Shown: positions 45,344-54,274, numbered from the stretch's first letter. The stretch is 64,000 bases of DNA from GAS368 sp965227745 (GCA_965227745.1 OZ245769.1:5332001-5396000), one strand, 5' to 3'. Numbers and translations: made by a program. Notes: generated by a model not told the origin, from the sequence alone.

Positions 45344-45955
45344 ATGGCTCGTTATACCGGCCCCACCACCCGCATCAGCCGCCGCTTTGGAGTTATGCTC
45401 CTTGGCTCGGCTAAAGCCTTCGAACGCCGCAGCTATCCGCCGGGCGTCCACGGCCCCAAGATGCGCCGCAAGCTCTCCGAGTACGCCGTCGGCCTCAATG
45501 AGAAGCAGAAGCTCCGTTACATCTACGGCTTGCTCGAGCGTCAGTTCCGTCGCGTGTTCGAGATCGCCAAGCGCGAGCGCGGCGTCACCGGCGAACGCTT
45601 CCTCCAGCTCCTCGAGACCCGTCTCGACAGCACCGTTTACCTGCTCGGTCTCGCCAAGAGCCGCGCCGCCGCCCGCCAGTTCGTCAACCACGGCCACATC
45701 CGCGTGAACGGTCACAAGGTCGACATCGCCAGCTACAACGTGCAGCCCGGTGATGAGGTCGAGGTCAAGAATTCGCCGGCCTCGCGCCAGCTCGCGACCC
45801 GCTGCCTCGAAGAGAACCGCATCCGCAACGTCCCCGGCTGGCTCACGATGAATGCCGAGACGTTCAAGGCGACCATCGTTCGCCTGCCGACGCGTGACGA
45901 GATGGATCAGAACATTAACGAGCAGCTCATCGTCGAGTTCTACTCGCGCTTCTGA
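45344..45955 (+). CDS. rpsD: 30S ribosomal protein S4
   Basis: A 203-aa assembly-initiating protein. S4 domain LLETRLDSTVYLLGLAKSRAAARQFVNHGHIRVNG is clear. The N-terminal four-Cys zinc cluster of some S4 proteins is absent. Confidence 0.99.
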   Translation: MARYTGPTTRISRRFGVMLLGSAKAFERRSYPPGVHGPKMRRKLSEYAVGLNEKQKLRYIYGLLERQFRRVFEIAKRERGVTGERFLQLLETRLDSTVYLLGLAKSRAAARQFVNHGHIRVNGHKVDIASYNVQPGDEVEVKNSPASRQLATRCLEENRIRNVPGWLTMNAETFKATIVRLPTRDEMDQNINEQLIVEFYSRF

Positions 45956-46004
45956 TCGGCTCGCACTCTCCAACTTTTTCTATCTAACGTCAGAGTTCAT
46001 CACC

Positions 46005-47006
46005 ATGCCCAAACGCCTCGGAAAGTTCGAACTCCCCAGCAAGCTCACCAAAGTCGAGGAAGGCTCCACGCCGACCTACGCCAAGTTCATTGCCGAGCCT
46101 TTCGAGGCTGGCTATGGCCACACGGTCGGCAATTCGCTGCGCCGCGTGCTCCTCAGCTCCATCGAGGGCGCCGCTATCTCCTCCATCAAAATTGATGGTG
46201 TGAGCCACGAGTTCCAGTCCATCGACGGCGTCGTCGAGGACGTTACCGATATCGTTCTCAACCTGAAGAAGATCCTCATCGTCTCGACCAAGCGCGAGCC
46301 GATCACCCTCCTCATCAAGGCCACCAAGGCCGGCGCCGTCACGGCCGCCGACATCCAGGCCGATGCCAACATCACGATCGTCAATCCCGACCAGTTGATC
46401 TGCACCCTCGACACGAAGCGCAGCTTCGAAGCCGAGATCGAGATCAAGACCGGCCGCGGTTACTATCCTGGCGTGGAGAACAAGAAGGAAGAGCAGGCCA
46501 TCGGTGTCATCCCGATCGACTCCCTCTTCTCCCCGGTGAAGCTCGTCAAGTACGCCGTCGAGGCGACCCGCGTGGGTCAAATCACGGATTACGACAAGCT
46601 CAACCTTGAGATCTGGACCGACGGCCGCATCACCCCGGACGACGCCCTCAAGCAATCCGCCTCCATCCTCAAGCATCACCTCGACGTATTCGATCGCGTC
46701 TCGGAGGAAGCCTACGAGTTCGAGAACCAACAGTCCGAGGTCAGCGAGGAGCAGAACAAGCTCCGCAAGCTCCTCAACATGTCGGTCAACGAAATCGAGC
46801 TCTCCGTCCGCGCGGCGAACTGCTTGAACAACGCGAACATCACCACCGTCGGCGAGCTCGCGATGAAGACCGAGCAGGAGATGCTCAAGTACCGCAACTT
46901 CGGCAAGAAGTCCCTCAACGAGATCAAGGAAAAGCTCGAAGCCCTCGGCCTGTCCCTGGGCATGAAGTTCGACGAGCGCCTCCTCGACACGAAGAAGGAA
47001 GCCTGA
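46005..47006 (+). CDS. rpoA: DNA-directed RNA polymerase subunit alpha
   Basis: A 333-aa protein. Dimerisation domain GYGHTVGNSLRRVLLSS; C-terminal domain SVRAANCLNNANITTVGELAMKTEQEMLKYRNFGKKSLNEIKEKL, which contacts UP elements and activators. ATG 46005 is the family start. Confidence 0.99.
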   Translation: MPKRLGKFELPSKLTKVEEGSTPTYAKFIAEPFEAGYGHTVGNSLRRVLLSSIEGAAISSIKIDGVSHEFQSIDGVVEDVTDIVLNLKKILIVSTKREPITLLIKATKAGAVTAADIQADANITIVNPDQLICTLDTKRSFEAEIEIKTGRGYYPGVENKKEEQAIGVIPIDSLFSPVKLVKYAVEATRVGQITDYDKLNLEIWTDGRITPDDALKQSASILKHHLDVFDRVSEEAYEFENQQSEVSEEQNKLRKLLNMSVNEIELSVRAANCLNNANITTVGELAMKTEQEMLKYRNFGKKSLNEIKEKLEALGLSLGMKFDERLLDTKKEA

Positions 47007-47010
47007 GTTT

Positions 47011-47095
47011 GGAATTTCGAATACCGAATGACGAATGGCGAAAGCCGGATTCGTCATTCGGTCATTCGTCATTCGATATTAGTCATTCGTAATTC
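47011..47095. repeat. GAATGAC-type repeat hairpin between rpoA and rplQ
   Basis: The left arm is built of GAATnnn heptads (GAATTTC, GAATACC, GAATGAC, GAATGGC). The right arm is built of ATTCGTC-like heptads and can pair with it. It shares the string GTCATTCGATATT with the element at 56136-56238, so both belong to one family. Confidence 0.82.
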
Positions 47096-47176
47096 ACTTT
47101 CGTCTCTCGCGCCGTCCGCTGCCGCTCCACGCTGCGACCGGATTGCCGATCGGGAGACGCCTAAACCAAAAACACA

Positions 47177-47689
47177 ATGCGTCACAATAAACACCACGCC
47201 TCCCTCGGCGTCACCGTCGAACATCGTCGCTCGATGATGTCCAATCTCGCTGCCGCGCTCATCACGCACGGCCGCATCGAGACCACCCTCGCCAAGGCCA
47301 AGGCCCTGCGCCCCTTCGTCGAGAAGGTCATCACCAAGGCCAAGAAGGCCTCCGGTGCTTCCGCCAAGAAGGACGCCCTTCACCTTCGCCGCCTCGCCCT
47401 CAGCGACGTGCGCGACGAGACCGCCATCACCAAGCTGTTCAACGAGACCGTCAAGGAATTCGCGAATCGCAGCGGTGGCTACACCCGCATCTACAAGCTC
47501 GGCCAGCAGCGCACCGGCGACGCCGCCGAGATGGCCCTGATCGAGTTCGTCAAGGCCGACGACCAAGGCTACAAGAAGTCCAAGGGTAAGAAGCCCGCCA
47601 AGGCGAAGAAGACCAAGACCGCCGCTCCTGCCGCTGAGACCCCCGCCGCCCCCGCGACGGAGACTCCGGCCACGGAAGCGAAGAGCTAA
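47177..47689 (+). CDS. rplQ: 50S ribosomal protein L17
   Basis: A 170-aa protein. Core MRHNKHHASLGVTVEHRRSMMSNLAAALITHGRIETTLAKAKALRPFVEK is the family signature. About 45 Ala/Thr/Pro/Lys-rich residues are added at the C-terminus (PAAETPAAPATETPATEAKS). It is the last gene of the superoperon. Confidence 0.98.
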   Translation: MRHNKHHASLGVTVEHRRSMMSNLAAALITHGRIETTLAKAKALRPFVEKVITKAKKASGASAKKDALHLRRLALSDVRDETAITKLFNETVKEFANRSGGYTRIYKLGQQRTGDAAEMALIEFVKADDQGYKKSKGKKPAKAKKTKTAAPAAETPAAPATETPATEAKS

Positions 47690-48028
47690 GCTCGCCACAC
47701 CACACAACTCTACGAACGCAAAACGCGCCGAGATTTCTCGGCGCGTTTTTTTTGTGCCCTCTCGGGGGCTCGGGGACGAGCCGGGCCATTGAGTTTAAAT
47801 GCCTGCCGCAGGTCGACGCGGCTGAAGAGGAAAATCTCACGGCTCAACGGCGCCCCCCTCCGCCCCCCTTGGTGCCCATACCGCCGAGCCACAGCCATCA
47901 GGACGCTCTTGGATCAGTTTCTGGCGCAAAGCCCCACCACTCCCGCAACCCGGTATTGCGGATTATTTAAAACCTCGGCGGGCGGCAAAGAACCGCCCAG
48001 CCGCTAAGCCGAAATCCCTTGATCTCAC
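47690..48028. other. Gene-free region after rplQ
   Basis: Contains the operon terminator at 47721-47753. The rest, 47754-48028, shows no gene, repeat or promoter I can support. Confidence 0.6.
47721..47753 (+). terminator. Rho-independent terminator of the ribosomal superoperon
   Basis: Stem AACGCGCCGAG / CTCGGCGCGTT with a 4-nt loop, followed by a run of eight T. It lies 32 nt after the rplQ stop. Confidence 0.95.
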
Positions 48029-49108
48029 TTACAGCTTCACCGTTCGCCCCTCGCGGAACGATTGATCGGCGGCGAGGACGATGCGGAGGCTGTCGATGGC
48101 GCTCTGCCAGTGCGCGGTGAGATCGGTGTCCTCGCGGATGGCCTTCAGGAAGACTTCCTGTTCGCGGCGGCAGAGCTCGTCGTGGTCCGGCTCGTCGTTT
48201 ACGTCGATGATATCGTCGGCGCGGTCAAAGGTGCCGTCGGCCTTGCGCGTGGCGTGGTGGTAGCGGAGCGATTCCGTCTTGGAGTGCGAATCGACGTCGG
48301 AGGATTTGCCGGCGCTCGCCGCGCTCTTGGCGACGATGCTCACGCAGCCCTTGGGCCCGATCACGTCTTTCACGAAAAACGCGGTCTCGCTCATCATCGG
48401 GCCCCAGCCCGCCTCGTACCAGCCCACGGAGCCATCGGCAAAGGTGACCTGGAGGTGGCCGTAATTGACCTGGCCGGGCACGACTTCATCCGAGAGACGC
48501 GCGCCGATGCCATTGACGCTCACCGGGCGGGAGCCCGTCATGCGGCACATCACATCGACGTAGTGCACGCCGCAATCGACGATGGGCGAGGTGGTGCGGA
48601 GGAGATTCTTGTGCGTCTCCCAGTTGGCGCCGTAGCTCTGCTGGTTGAGGTTCATGCGCATCACGAGCGGCTTGCCCAGCGTCTGCGCGAGCTCGGTGAA
48701 TTTCTTCCACGATGGGTGGACGTGGAGGATGTAGCCGACGACGAGCTTCTTGTTGAGCTTCTTCGCGGTCGCGAGCACGCGCTCGCAGTCGACGATATTA
48801 TCGGCCACGGGCTTTTCCAGAAACACATGCGCGCCAGCCTCCATCGCCGCCGTGGCGTACTCCGCGTGCGTCTCGGCGTAGGTGCTGATGCACACGATGT
48901 CGGGCTTCGTTTTCGCAAGAGCGTCGGCGTAGTCGGAAAACTCGGCGTACTTGCCGCCAAACTCCGCGTTCAGCTTCTGACGCGAAGCCGGGCCGCGGGA
49001 AACGAGGCCGACGATCTCGAAATCGTCGGACATCTTGTGATAAGCGCGGGCGTGCGAGACGCCCATATGGCCGCAACCGACGACGAGAGTGCGAAGTTTT
49101 TTAGACAT
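48029..49108 (-). CDS. Gfo/Idh/MocA-family oxidoreductase (cytoplasmic)
   Basis: A 359-aa NAD(P)-dependent sugar or inositol dehydrogenase-type protein. Rossmann motif VVGCGHMGVSH (residues 9-19), EKP at 98-100 and DCGVHYVDVMCRMTG, with the likely catalytic His, are present. It has no signal peptide, unlike the family member at 54275. It is a single gene, convergent with rplQ. Substrate is unknown. Confidence 0.9.
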   Translation of the reverse strand: MSKKLRTLVVGCGHMGVSHARAYHKMSDDFEIVGLVSRGPASRQKLNAEFGGKYAEFSDYADALAKTKPDIVCISTYAETHAEYATAAMEAGAHVFLEKPVADNIVDCERVLATAKKLNKKLVVGYILHVHPSWKKFTELAQTLGKPLVMRMNLNQQSYGANWETHKNLLRTTSPIVDCGVHYVDVMCRMTGSRPVSVNGIGARLSDEVVPGQVNYGHLQVTFADGSVGWYEAGWGPMMSETAFFVKDVIGPKGCVSIVAKSAASAGKSSDVDSHSKTESLRYHHATRKADGTFDRADDIIDVNDEPDHDELCRREQEVFLKAIREDTDLTAHWQSAIDSLRIVLAADQSFREGRTVKL

Positions 49109-49143
49109 GGGAGACGTGAACTAACGACGACGAATTATGAAGT

Positions 49144-49272
49144 GAACCACGGATGGACACAGATGAACACGGATACGATCAACTGTAAGAGAAACACGTA
49201 TCCCGAAATGTCATGCGGACGTTCGATTTAGGCTCAGAAATCCGTGTCCCTCTGTGTCCATCTGTGGGTTTC
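49144..49272. repeat. Repeat hairpin downstream of the MFS gene
   Basis: The left arm (49144-49175) has the 10-bp periodic pattern CACGGATGGA-CACAGATGAA-CACGGAT; the right arm (49238-49272) is its imperfect complement. Inside is a second perfect stem GGATACG / CGTATCC. It begins 4 bases after the MFS stop on the opposite side. Confidence 0.8.
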
Positions 49273-49276
49273 AAAC

Positions 49277-50620
49277 TCAATGCGGCGCGGAGCCGGCCTT
49301 GGCCGCCGTGGTGGCGGTGGCGGGCGGGTGGAAGAACAGCGCGAGCACGATGGCCGCGGCGGAGGCGGTGGCGAGGGGGACGAGGAAGAGGCCCTTGAAA
49401 TCGACGACGCCCATCTTGGTGTAGACGCTCTGCATGAGCCACGGGCAGATCGAATTGGCGAGCAGCGCGCCGAGGCCGAGGATCTGGAGATTGAAGAGGC
49501 CCTGCGCACTCGAGCGGATGTCCTTCGGGAAATACGCGTCGACGAAGATGTAGACCGTCGCGAAGAAGAAGGCATAGCAGATACCGTGGAGCGCCTGGAT
49601 GAGGATGATGGCGGTCTCGCTCTGCGGCATGAAGGCGTACACCGCGAAGCGCGCGGCGTGACCCAGGATGCCGACGATCATCGTGGTGCGCCAACCGAAG
49701 TTCTTCAGCACGGGGCCGAGGATAAACATTGTGAGAATTTCCGTCACCTGCCCGATACTCATGATGGGCGCGATCCAGTTGGAAGCGACGCCCACGCCGC
49801 CGTCTTTGACGGGCGTGCCGAGGAAGACGCCCGTCCAGTTGAAATAGCAGTTGTGAACGAAAGAATCGACGAGCGTCACGAGCCACAGCACGAGGACGAA
49901 GGGATGCTTGAGGAGGCTAAAGGCCTCGAGCCACGCGAGCTTCTCGGTGGCGCCGGCGACGACGGGCTTCTTGACCGTGCGCGGCAGCGTCAGGCTAAAG
50001 GCGGCGAGCAACAGGGAGGCGACGCCGGCGACGATAAAGGTCCACTTCGTGGCGGCCTTCGCGGCTTCACCGGTGAGAGGATTGGCGAGGGCCTTGCCCA
50101 GCCAGTCGACGAGGCCGGCGGGGTGCGCGGCATCGACGGCGGCCCAGTTGACGAAGATGAAGGTAAAGGGCCACGCGGCGAGGATCCAGCCGATGGTGCC
50201 GCCCATGCGCACGATGCCGAATTCCTTCTCCGGGTCCTTCATGTTGGCAAAGGCGATGGAATTGGTGATCGAGATCGTCGGCACGTAGAGCAGGCAGTGC
50301 ACGAGCATCAGGAGGAAGAACGGCATGAACTCGCGGGTGAACCCGCAGCCGATGATCGCGAGGCCGCCGATCAGGTGGGAGAACGCGAGGAACTTCTCCG
50401 GGTTGAACTTACGGTCCGCCCACTGGTTGCTGAAAAACATGCCGACAATCGAGGCGACCGGAAAGGCATTCAGGATCAGCGACTGCTGGCCGGGCGTGAA
50501 GCCGAGGCTCGGGAGGTAGCCGAAGATCAACGGGAGCCACGCGCCCCAGATGAAAAACTCGAGCACCATCATGAAAAACAGACGGCCTTTGGGCGAGGGA
50601 GCGGAGGAGGCGGTGGACAT
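49277..50620 (-). CDS. MFS transporter, nucleoside:H+ symporter type (NupG/XapB-like)
   Basis: A 447-aa protein with about 12 membrane helices. MVLEFFIWGAWLPLIFGYLPSLGF near the start and FGIVRMGGTIGWILAAWPF match the nucleoside:H+ symporter branch of the major facilitator superfamily. It lies upstream of, and divergent from, an M20 peptidase. A shared dyad motif (50771-50786) lies in the promoter gap. Confidence 0.88.
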   Translation of the reverse strand: MSTASSAPSPKGRLFFMMVLEFFIWGAWLPLIFGYLPSLGFTPGQQSLILNAFPVASIVGMFFSNQWADRKFNPEKFLAFSHLIGGLAIIGCGFTREFMPFFLLMLVHCLLYVPTISITNSIAFANMKDPEKEFGIVRMGGTIGWILAAWPFTFIFVNWAAVDAAHPAGLVDWLGKALANPLTGEAAKAATKWTFIVAGVASLLLAAFSLTLPRTVKKPVVAGATEKLAWLEAFSLLKHPFVLVLWLVTLVDSFVHNCYFNWTGVFLGTPVKDGGVGVASNWIAPIMSIGQVTEILTMFILGPVLKNFGWRTTMIVGILGHAARFAVYAFMPQSETAIILIQALHGICYAFFFATVYIFVDAYFPKDIRSSAQGLFNLQILGLGALLANSICPWLMQSVYTKMGVVDFKGLFLVPLATASAAAIVLALFFHPPATATTAAKAGSAPH

Positions 50621-50770
50621 GGTTGGTTGAATAGACGGTAAGACTAAGCGGCGGGTACAGCGATGACGCAGGGGAAAGGCGAAAAGTGTCAGTTACGTGA
50701 CGTGCGGCGAGCCCGAAGATGACGCAGCGTGTCAGCGGGAGATAATGTGAAAGCGGGGCGCACGAAAAAC

Positions 50771-50786
50771 GTAACTGTACGGTTAC
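50771..50786. promoter_or_regulatory. Candidate operator GTAACT-N3-CGGTTAC
   Basis: GTAACTGTACGGTTAC is an inverted repeat in the divergent promoter gap. The same motif, GTAACTCCTCGGTTAC, occurs at 59485-59500. Here it ends 43 nt before the M20 start; there it ends 42 nt before the DUF1080 start. Confidence 0.55.
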
Positions 50787-50829
50787 GCCGTGACAGGCCC
50801 CGTGCGGCAAGCGAAACTTGCGCATAATC

Positions 50830-51978
50830 ATGCCGTCCCTCTCCACCGACCCGAAGAAAATCCTCCGTGAACTGGTGTCGCGCCCGAGCGTGCACCTCGA
50901 GGCCGATCCCGTCGGCACGGTGCAAGGCGAAGCCGCCGTGGGCGAATGGCTGGCCGGGCACCTGAAGAGTTTGGGCGCGGAGGTGAAGCTGTCCCTCCTC
51001 GCGCCGGGCCGGCCGAGCGTGGTCGGCGTCTTTGAGCCGGCACGCAAGGCCCGCGCGACCGTGGCGTTTGCCCCACACCTCGATACCGTGGGCGTGCGCG
51101 GCATGACCGTCCCGGCCTTTAAGCTCACTGAGCGATCCGGCCGCCTCCACGGCCGCGGCTCCTGCGACACCAAGGGCCCCACCGCCGCGATGCTCGCCGC
51201 CGTGGGTGCCTTCCTGAAGTCGCCCGCGCGTCGCGATTCCTCCATCCGCTGGGTCGTCGCCGCGACCGCTGGCGAGGAGCAGGGCAGCCTCGGTGCGCAG
51301 GCGCTGGTGAAGGAAGGCTTCCGCGCCGATTTCGCCATCGCCCTCGAGCCCACCGACCTGAAGGTCGTCTACGCTGCCAAGGGTGTGCTCCGTGTCTGGA
51401 TCGAGGTCCCGGGCAAGGCCGCCCACGGCGCGAAACCCGAGCGCGGCGACAATGCCGTCTACCGTGCGCTGCCGCTCGTGCAGGCACTCAAGGACGAGCT
51501 CGCTCCGTGGCTGGCCGCGCAACGCCACCCGGTGCTCGGCGGCTGCAGCCTGAATCTCGGCATCCTCCAAGGCGGCGGGGAACTCAACCTCGTCCCCGCG
51601 CTCTGCCGCATCGGTCTCGATATTCGGGTCCACCCCGGTTGCTCCGCCGCCGAGGTGAAGCGCCGCCTCGCCGCGCTCGTCGCCCAGCACACGCCCAAGG
51701 CCAAGCTCAGCCTCCACCGCGAGGGGCCTTCCTTCGTGACTTCCCAATCCGAGCCGTGGGCCAAATCCCTCCGCACCGCCGCGCGCGGCTGGGCTTACGC
51801 CGACTGGTTTTGCGACGCCAATATCTTCGCCGCGCACGGCACGCCCGCCGTGGCGTTCGGCCCCGGCAGCATCCGCCAAGCGCATACCAAGGACGAATAC
51901 ATCGAGGAAAAGGAACTGCTCGCGGGTGCGGAGGCCTTCGGTCACTTCATCCGAAACGCCGAGGCGCGATTCGCCTGA
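50830..51978 (+). CDS. M20-family metallopeptidase / ArgE-DapE-like deacylase
   Basis: A 382-aa di-zinc hydrolase. Metal ligands are recognisable in FAPHLDTVG (His), GRGSCDTKGP (Asp), ATAGEEQGS (catalytic Glu and ligand Glu), ALEPTDL (Glu) and AHTKDEYIEE (His). The dimerisation lid domain lies between. Substrate could be an acetylated amino acid or a dipeptide. ATG 50830 is preferred to TTG 50818. Confidence 0.9.
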   Translation: MPSLSTDPKKILRELVSRPSVHLEADPVGTVQGEAAVGEWLAGHLKSLGAEVKLSLLAPGRPSVVGVFEPARKARATVAFAPHLDTVGVRGMTVPAFKLTERSGRLHGRGSCDTKGPTAAMLAAVGAFLKSPARRDSSIRWVVAATAGEEQGSLGAQALVKEGFRADFAIALEPTDLKVVYAAKGVLRVWIEVPGKAAHGAKPERGDNAVYRALPLVQALKDELAPWLAAQRHPVLGGCSLNLGILQGGGELNLVPALCRIGLDIRVHPGCSAAEVKRRLAALVAQHTPKAKLSLHREGPSFVTSQSEPWAKSLRTAARGWAYADWFCDANIFAAHGTPAVAFGPGSIRQAHTKDEYIEEKELLAGAEAFGHFIRNAEARFA

Positions 51979-52318
51979 AGACAGTGAACCGCGAAGGTCG
52001 CTAAGAGCCGCGACGGTGTGGAGTGATTTTCGCGCAGCGCTCCCAATTTTCCCGCTGATAAATTGACCAGGAAGGCCGGGAAGAACGGGAAGACCCAAAC
52101 CGTTTGGCTCGTTTCTTCTTCTCGTTCTTCCCGGCCTTCCTGTTCCACTTGATTGGTTTTGCCGAACCCAAACCGGTAGCGCGCGACATCACCCGAAAGC
52201 CTTCGCACCGCTGCGCGATCTTCGCGGTTCACTTCGTTTCCTTTCTCCTAAGTCTGACTCACCGGCAGCATTTGCGCTTCCGTCAGGTTTTCCCTTCTGC
52301 CACGGTCGCGGAAAACTC
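51979..52318. other. Gene-free region with nested repeat hairpin
   Basis: The stretch is occupied mainly by the nested repeat element at 51983-52233. The remaining 85 bases before the TetR gene hold no clear promoter. Confidence 0.6.
51983..52233. repeat. Nested repeat hairpin between M20 and TetR genes
   Basis: Outer arms (51983-52016 and 52200-52233) share GTGAACCGCGAAG and are imperfect inverted copies. An inner perfect 20-bp inverted repeat (CAGGAAGGCCGGGAAGAACG, 52068-52087 and 52123-52142) lies inside, with a small palindrome CCAAACCGTTTGG at its centre. This looks like one repeat hairpin inserted in another. Confidence 0.8.
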
Positions 52319-52951
52319 ATGTCCACGCCCACGCCGGTCCCGCGCAACCCCGATCGCACCCGCCGCCGCCTGCTGCAGTCGGCCATTAAGCTCTTTGCCA
52401 AGCATGGGTTCCACGCGGTGTCGGTCGACGAGATCGTGGACCAAGCGAAGGTGAACAAGCGGATGGTGTATCATTACTTTGGCAGCAAGGATGCACTCTT
52501 CGAAGCCGCGCTCGTCGAGGTCTACAGCCGCATCGAATCCATCGAGATTCACGCCATCGAGAGCGGCAGCAGCCCGCGCGAGAAGCTCGCGCACCTGCTC
52601 GAGAGCTACTTCGACTTCCTCGACGCCGAGCCCGAGTTCACGCGCCTGCTCCAGTGGGAGAATCTCGAAAAGGGCCGCCATCTCACGAAGGAGAATCACC
52701 TGCTCACGAAGAACCCCTTCTTCGCGCGCTTCCGCGGCATCGTCGAGGATGGCATCGTGGCTGGCGAGTTTCGGAACGACTTGGATATCCCTCACCTCCT
52801 CATCCACTTCATCGGCCTCTGTTTCATCTATCACTCGAATCGCTTTTCGCTCTCGCAAAGCCTCGACCTCGATCTCGGCAGCATCGCCGTGAAAAAGCAG
52901 GGATTGAAGCAGGTGCTGACCCTCGTGTTTGACGGGATCGCGAAACGTTAA
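52319..52951 (+). CDS. TetR-family transcriptional regulator
   Basis: A 210-aa regulator. Its DNA-binding domain is AIKLFAKHGFHAVSVDEIVDQAKVNKRMVYHYFGSKDALFEAAL (about residues 22-64). The C-terminal domain resembles the TetR_C family with FARFRGIVEDGIVAGEFRNDLDI. ATG 52319 has no strong ribosome-binding site. The ligand is unknown; the M20 or MFS genes are possible targets. Confidence 0.9.
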   Translation: MSTPTPVPRNPDRTRRRLLQSAIKLFAKHGFHAVSVDEIVDQAKVNKRMVYHYFGSKDALFEAALVEVYSRIESIEIHAIESGSSPREKLAHLLESYFDFLDAEPEFTRLLQWENLEKGRHLTKENHLLTKNPFFARFRGIVEDGIVAGEFRNDLDIPHLLIHFIGLCFIYHSNRFSLSQSLDLDLGSIAVKKQGLKQVLTLVFDGIAKR

Positions 52952-53017
52952 TGGCGGACGATGGTGGGGCGCGTGATCCGTAAGGCGTCGTTCGCGACTT
53001 TCGTAAACGCTGAGGCG

Positions 53018-53042
53018 GCGGGTTAAGGATACCCCGCACTAC
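53018..53042 (-). repeat. REP-like palindrome (GTAG-headed, inverted)
   Basis: Stem GCGGGTTA / TACCCCGC (one mismatch) around AGGA, followed by CTAC, the complement of GTAG. It is near-identical in design to the element at 60956-60981. Confidence 0.7.
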
Positions 53043-53052
53043 CTCAATCCCC

Positions 53053-53946
53053 TCACTGCGTCTCCATGATCGCCCGCAGATTATGCAGGCAGGTGCGGCT
53101 CGCGGCCTCGCCGCCGTGGGAGAAGGCGTGGCCGGCGGGCAGGTGCAGCAGGCTCTCGTCGATTTTCTCGACGCGCCAGTGCGTCTCCAGCGAAAGCAGG
53201 CCGCGGTAGCTCGTGGTCGCGAGCGCGCGGAGCTGGCCGCGCCAGTCGACCTCACCGAGGCCGATGGGCACGCCGGTCGCGATGTGCGCGGTGCCAGGGG
53301 CGACATGCGCGTGGCGCAGGGCGTCTTTCACGTGGAAATGGAAAAGGCGCGGCACGAGCCGCACGAGGTCCGCCGGGGTGGCGATGGCTGCGCTGGGGAC
53401 GTAGAGGACGTTGCACGGATCCCAGATCGCGCCGAAGTGTTCAGCGGGAAGCGGGGCGAGAATCGCGAGCGTCTCATCGGCGGTGGCCGCGAGGCAGGAG
53501 TGCTCGTTCTCCACGCCGATGCGAATGCCCGAGCCCTTGGCCAGATCGAGGAGGCCGCGCAGATGCTCGATCACTTGCGCCTGTTTGGCGGGCTCGGTGG
53601 GATTGGGTGTGCGGAGGAAGGTGAAGACGCGCAGCAGGTCGGCACCCAGCTCGCGCGCGTTGTCGAGGCTGCGTTTGAAGATCTCACGGTGCGCCGCGAT
53701 GCCCGCGGTATCGGTGAGCTCGCACTTGAAGACCGGCGTCGCGCAGCCGAACACCTTCCAGCCATCGGCCTGCGAAGCTTTCGCCACCTCCGCGATGTCG
53801 GCGCGCGTGAGATCCTTGAAGGCCCGGCCATTCAGGCTGCGCAGCTCGATGCCGGGCAGCTTGAACTCGCGCACAAACGCGCTGACGACCGGGAGGTCCT
53901 GAGAGACCTCGTCGGAGATAATGATGACGGAACCGGGGAATTTCAT
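53053..53946 (-). CDS. Sugar phosphate isomerase/epimerase (AP endonuclease-2-type TIM barrel)
   Basis: A 297-aa TIM-barrel protein. Metal ligands are probably the Glu in GVENEHS, Asp/His in GAIWDPCNV and HFHVKD, and the Glu in LSLETHW. Such proteins isomerise or epimerise sugars and often sit with Gfo/Idh/MocA genes, as here. ATG 53946 is chosen; upstream in-frame codons translate the repeat region. Confidence 0.87.
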   Translation of the reverse strand: MKFPGSVIIISDEVSQDLPVVSAFVREFKLPGIELRSLNGRAFKDLTRADIAEVAKASQADGWKVFGCATPVFKCELTDTAGIAAHREIFKRSLDNARELGADLLRVFTFLRTPNPTEPAKQAQVIEHLRGLLDLAKGSGIRIGVENEHSCLAATADETLAILAPLPAEHFGAIWDPCNVLYVPSAAIATPADLVRLVPRLFHFHVKDALRHAHVAPGTAHIATGVPIGLGEVDWRGQLRALATTSYRGLLSLETHWRVEKIDESLLHLPAGHAFSHGGEAASRTCLHNLRAIMETQ

Positions 53947-54002
53947 GCGGGAGCAGAGGAAGAGAAGCGAAAGCGAAGAGACGACTAAGACGAGAAGACG
54001 GA

Positions 54003-54228
54003 GGTTTTGAACAAAAGGAAACGAAGGAAACAAAGACCTGAAAGTAAATGAGACGGTGATTGGCCACCCCTGGGAGCGCGGGCCGCTGGCCCGCAACGTA
54101 TCTCTTTAGTTTGAAAAAGCGGGCCAGCGGCCCGCGCTCCCAGGAACTAGTCGAGCAGCGGTGAAATCCCTTACAACATTCCTCCACCGCACACTCTTCG
54201 CTACCTTCGTTTCCTTCTGTTTAGAAAC
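54003..54228. repeat. Composite repeat: GAAGGAAAC-type outer arms around two GGAG-headed REPs
   Basis: Outer arms (54003-54035 and 54196-54228) are imperfect inverted copies containing AAGGAAACGAAGG. Inside lie two perfect 26-bp inverted arms, 54069-54094 and 54119-54144, each with GGAG and the stem GCGGGCC-gct-GGCCCGC. The 328-base gap between the isomerase and the Gfo/Idh gene contains nothing else I recognise. Confidence 0.85.
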
Positions 54229-54274
54229 TTCTGTGATCGATGGTTTGAGTATTTTTTGAGTCTTGTGGCACGTC

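Noticed and set aside
47754..48028. Short plus-strand frames after the rplQ terminator
   Set aside because: They lack homology-like patterns, ribosome-binding sites and typical codon use.
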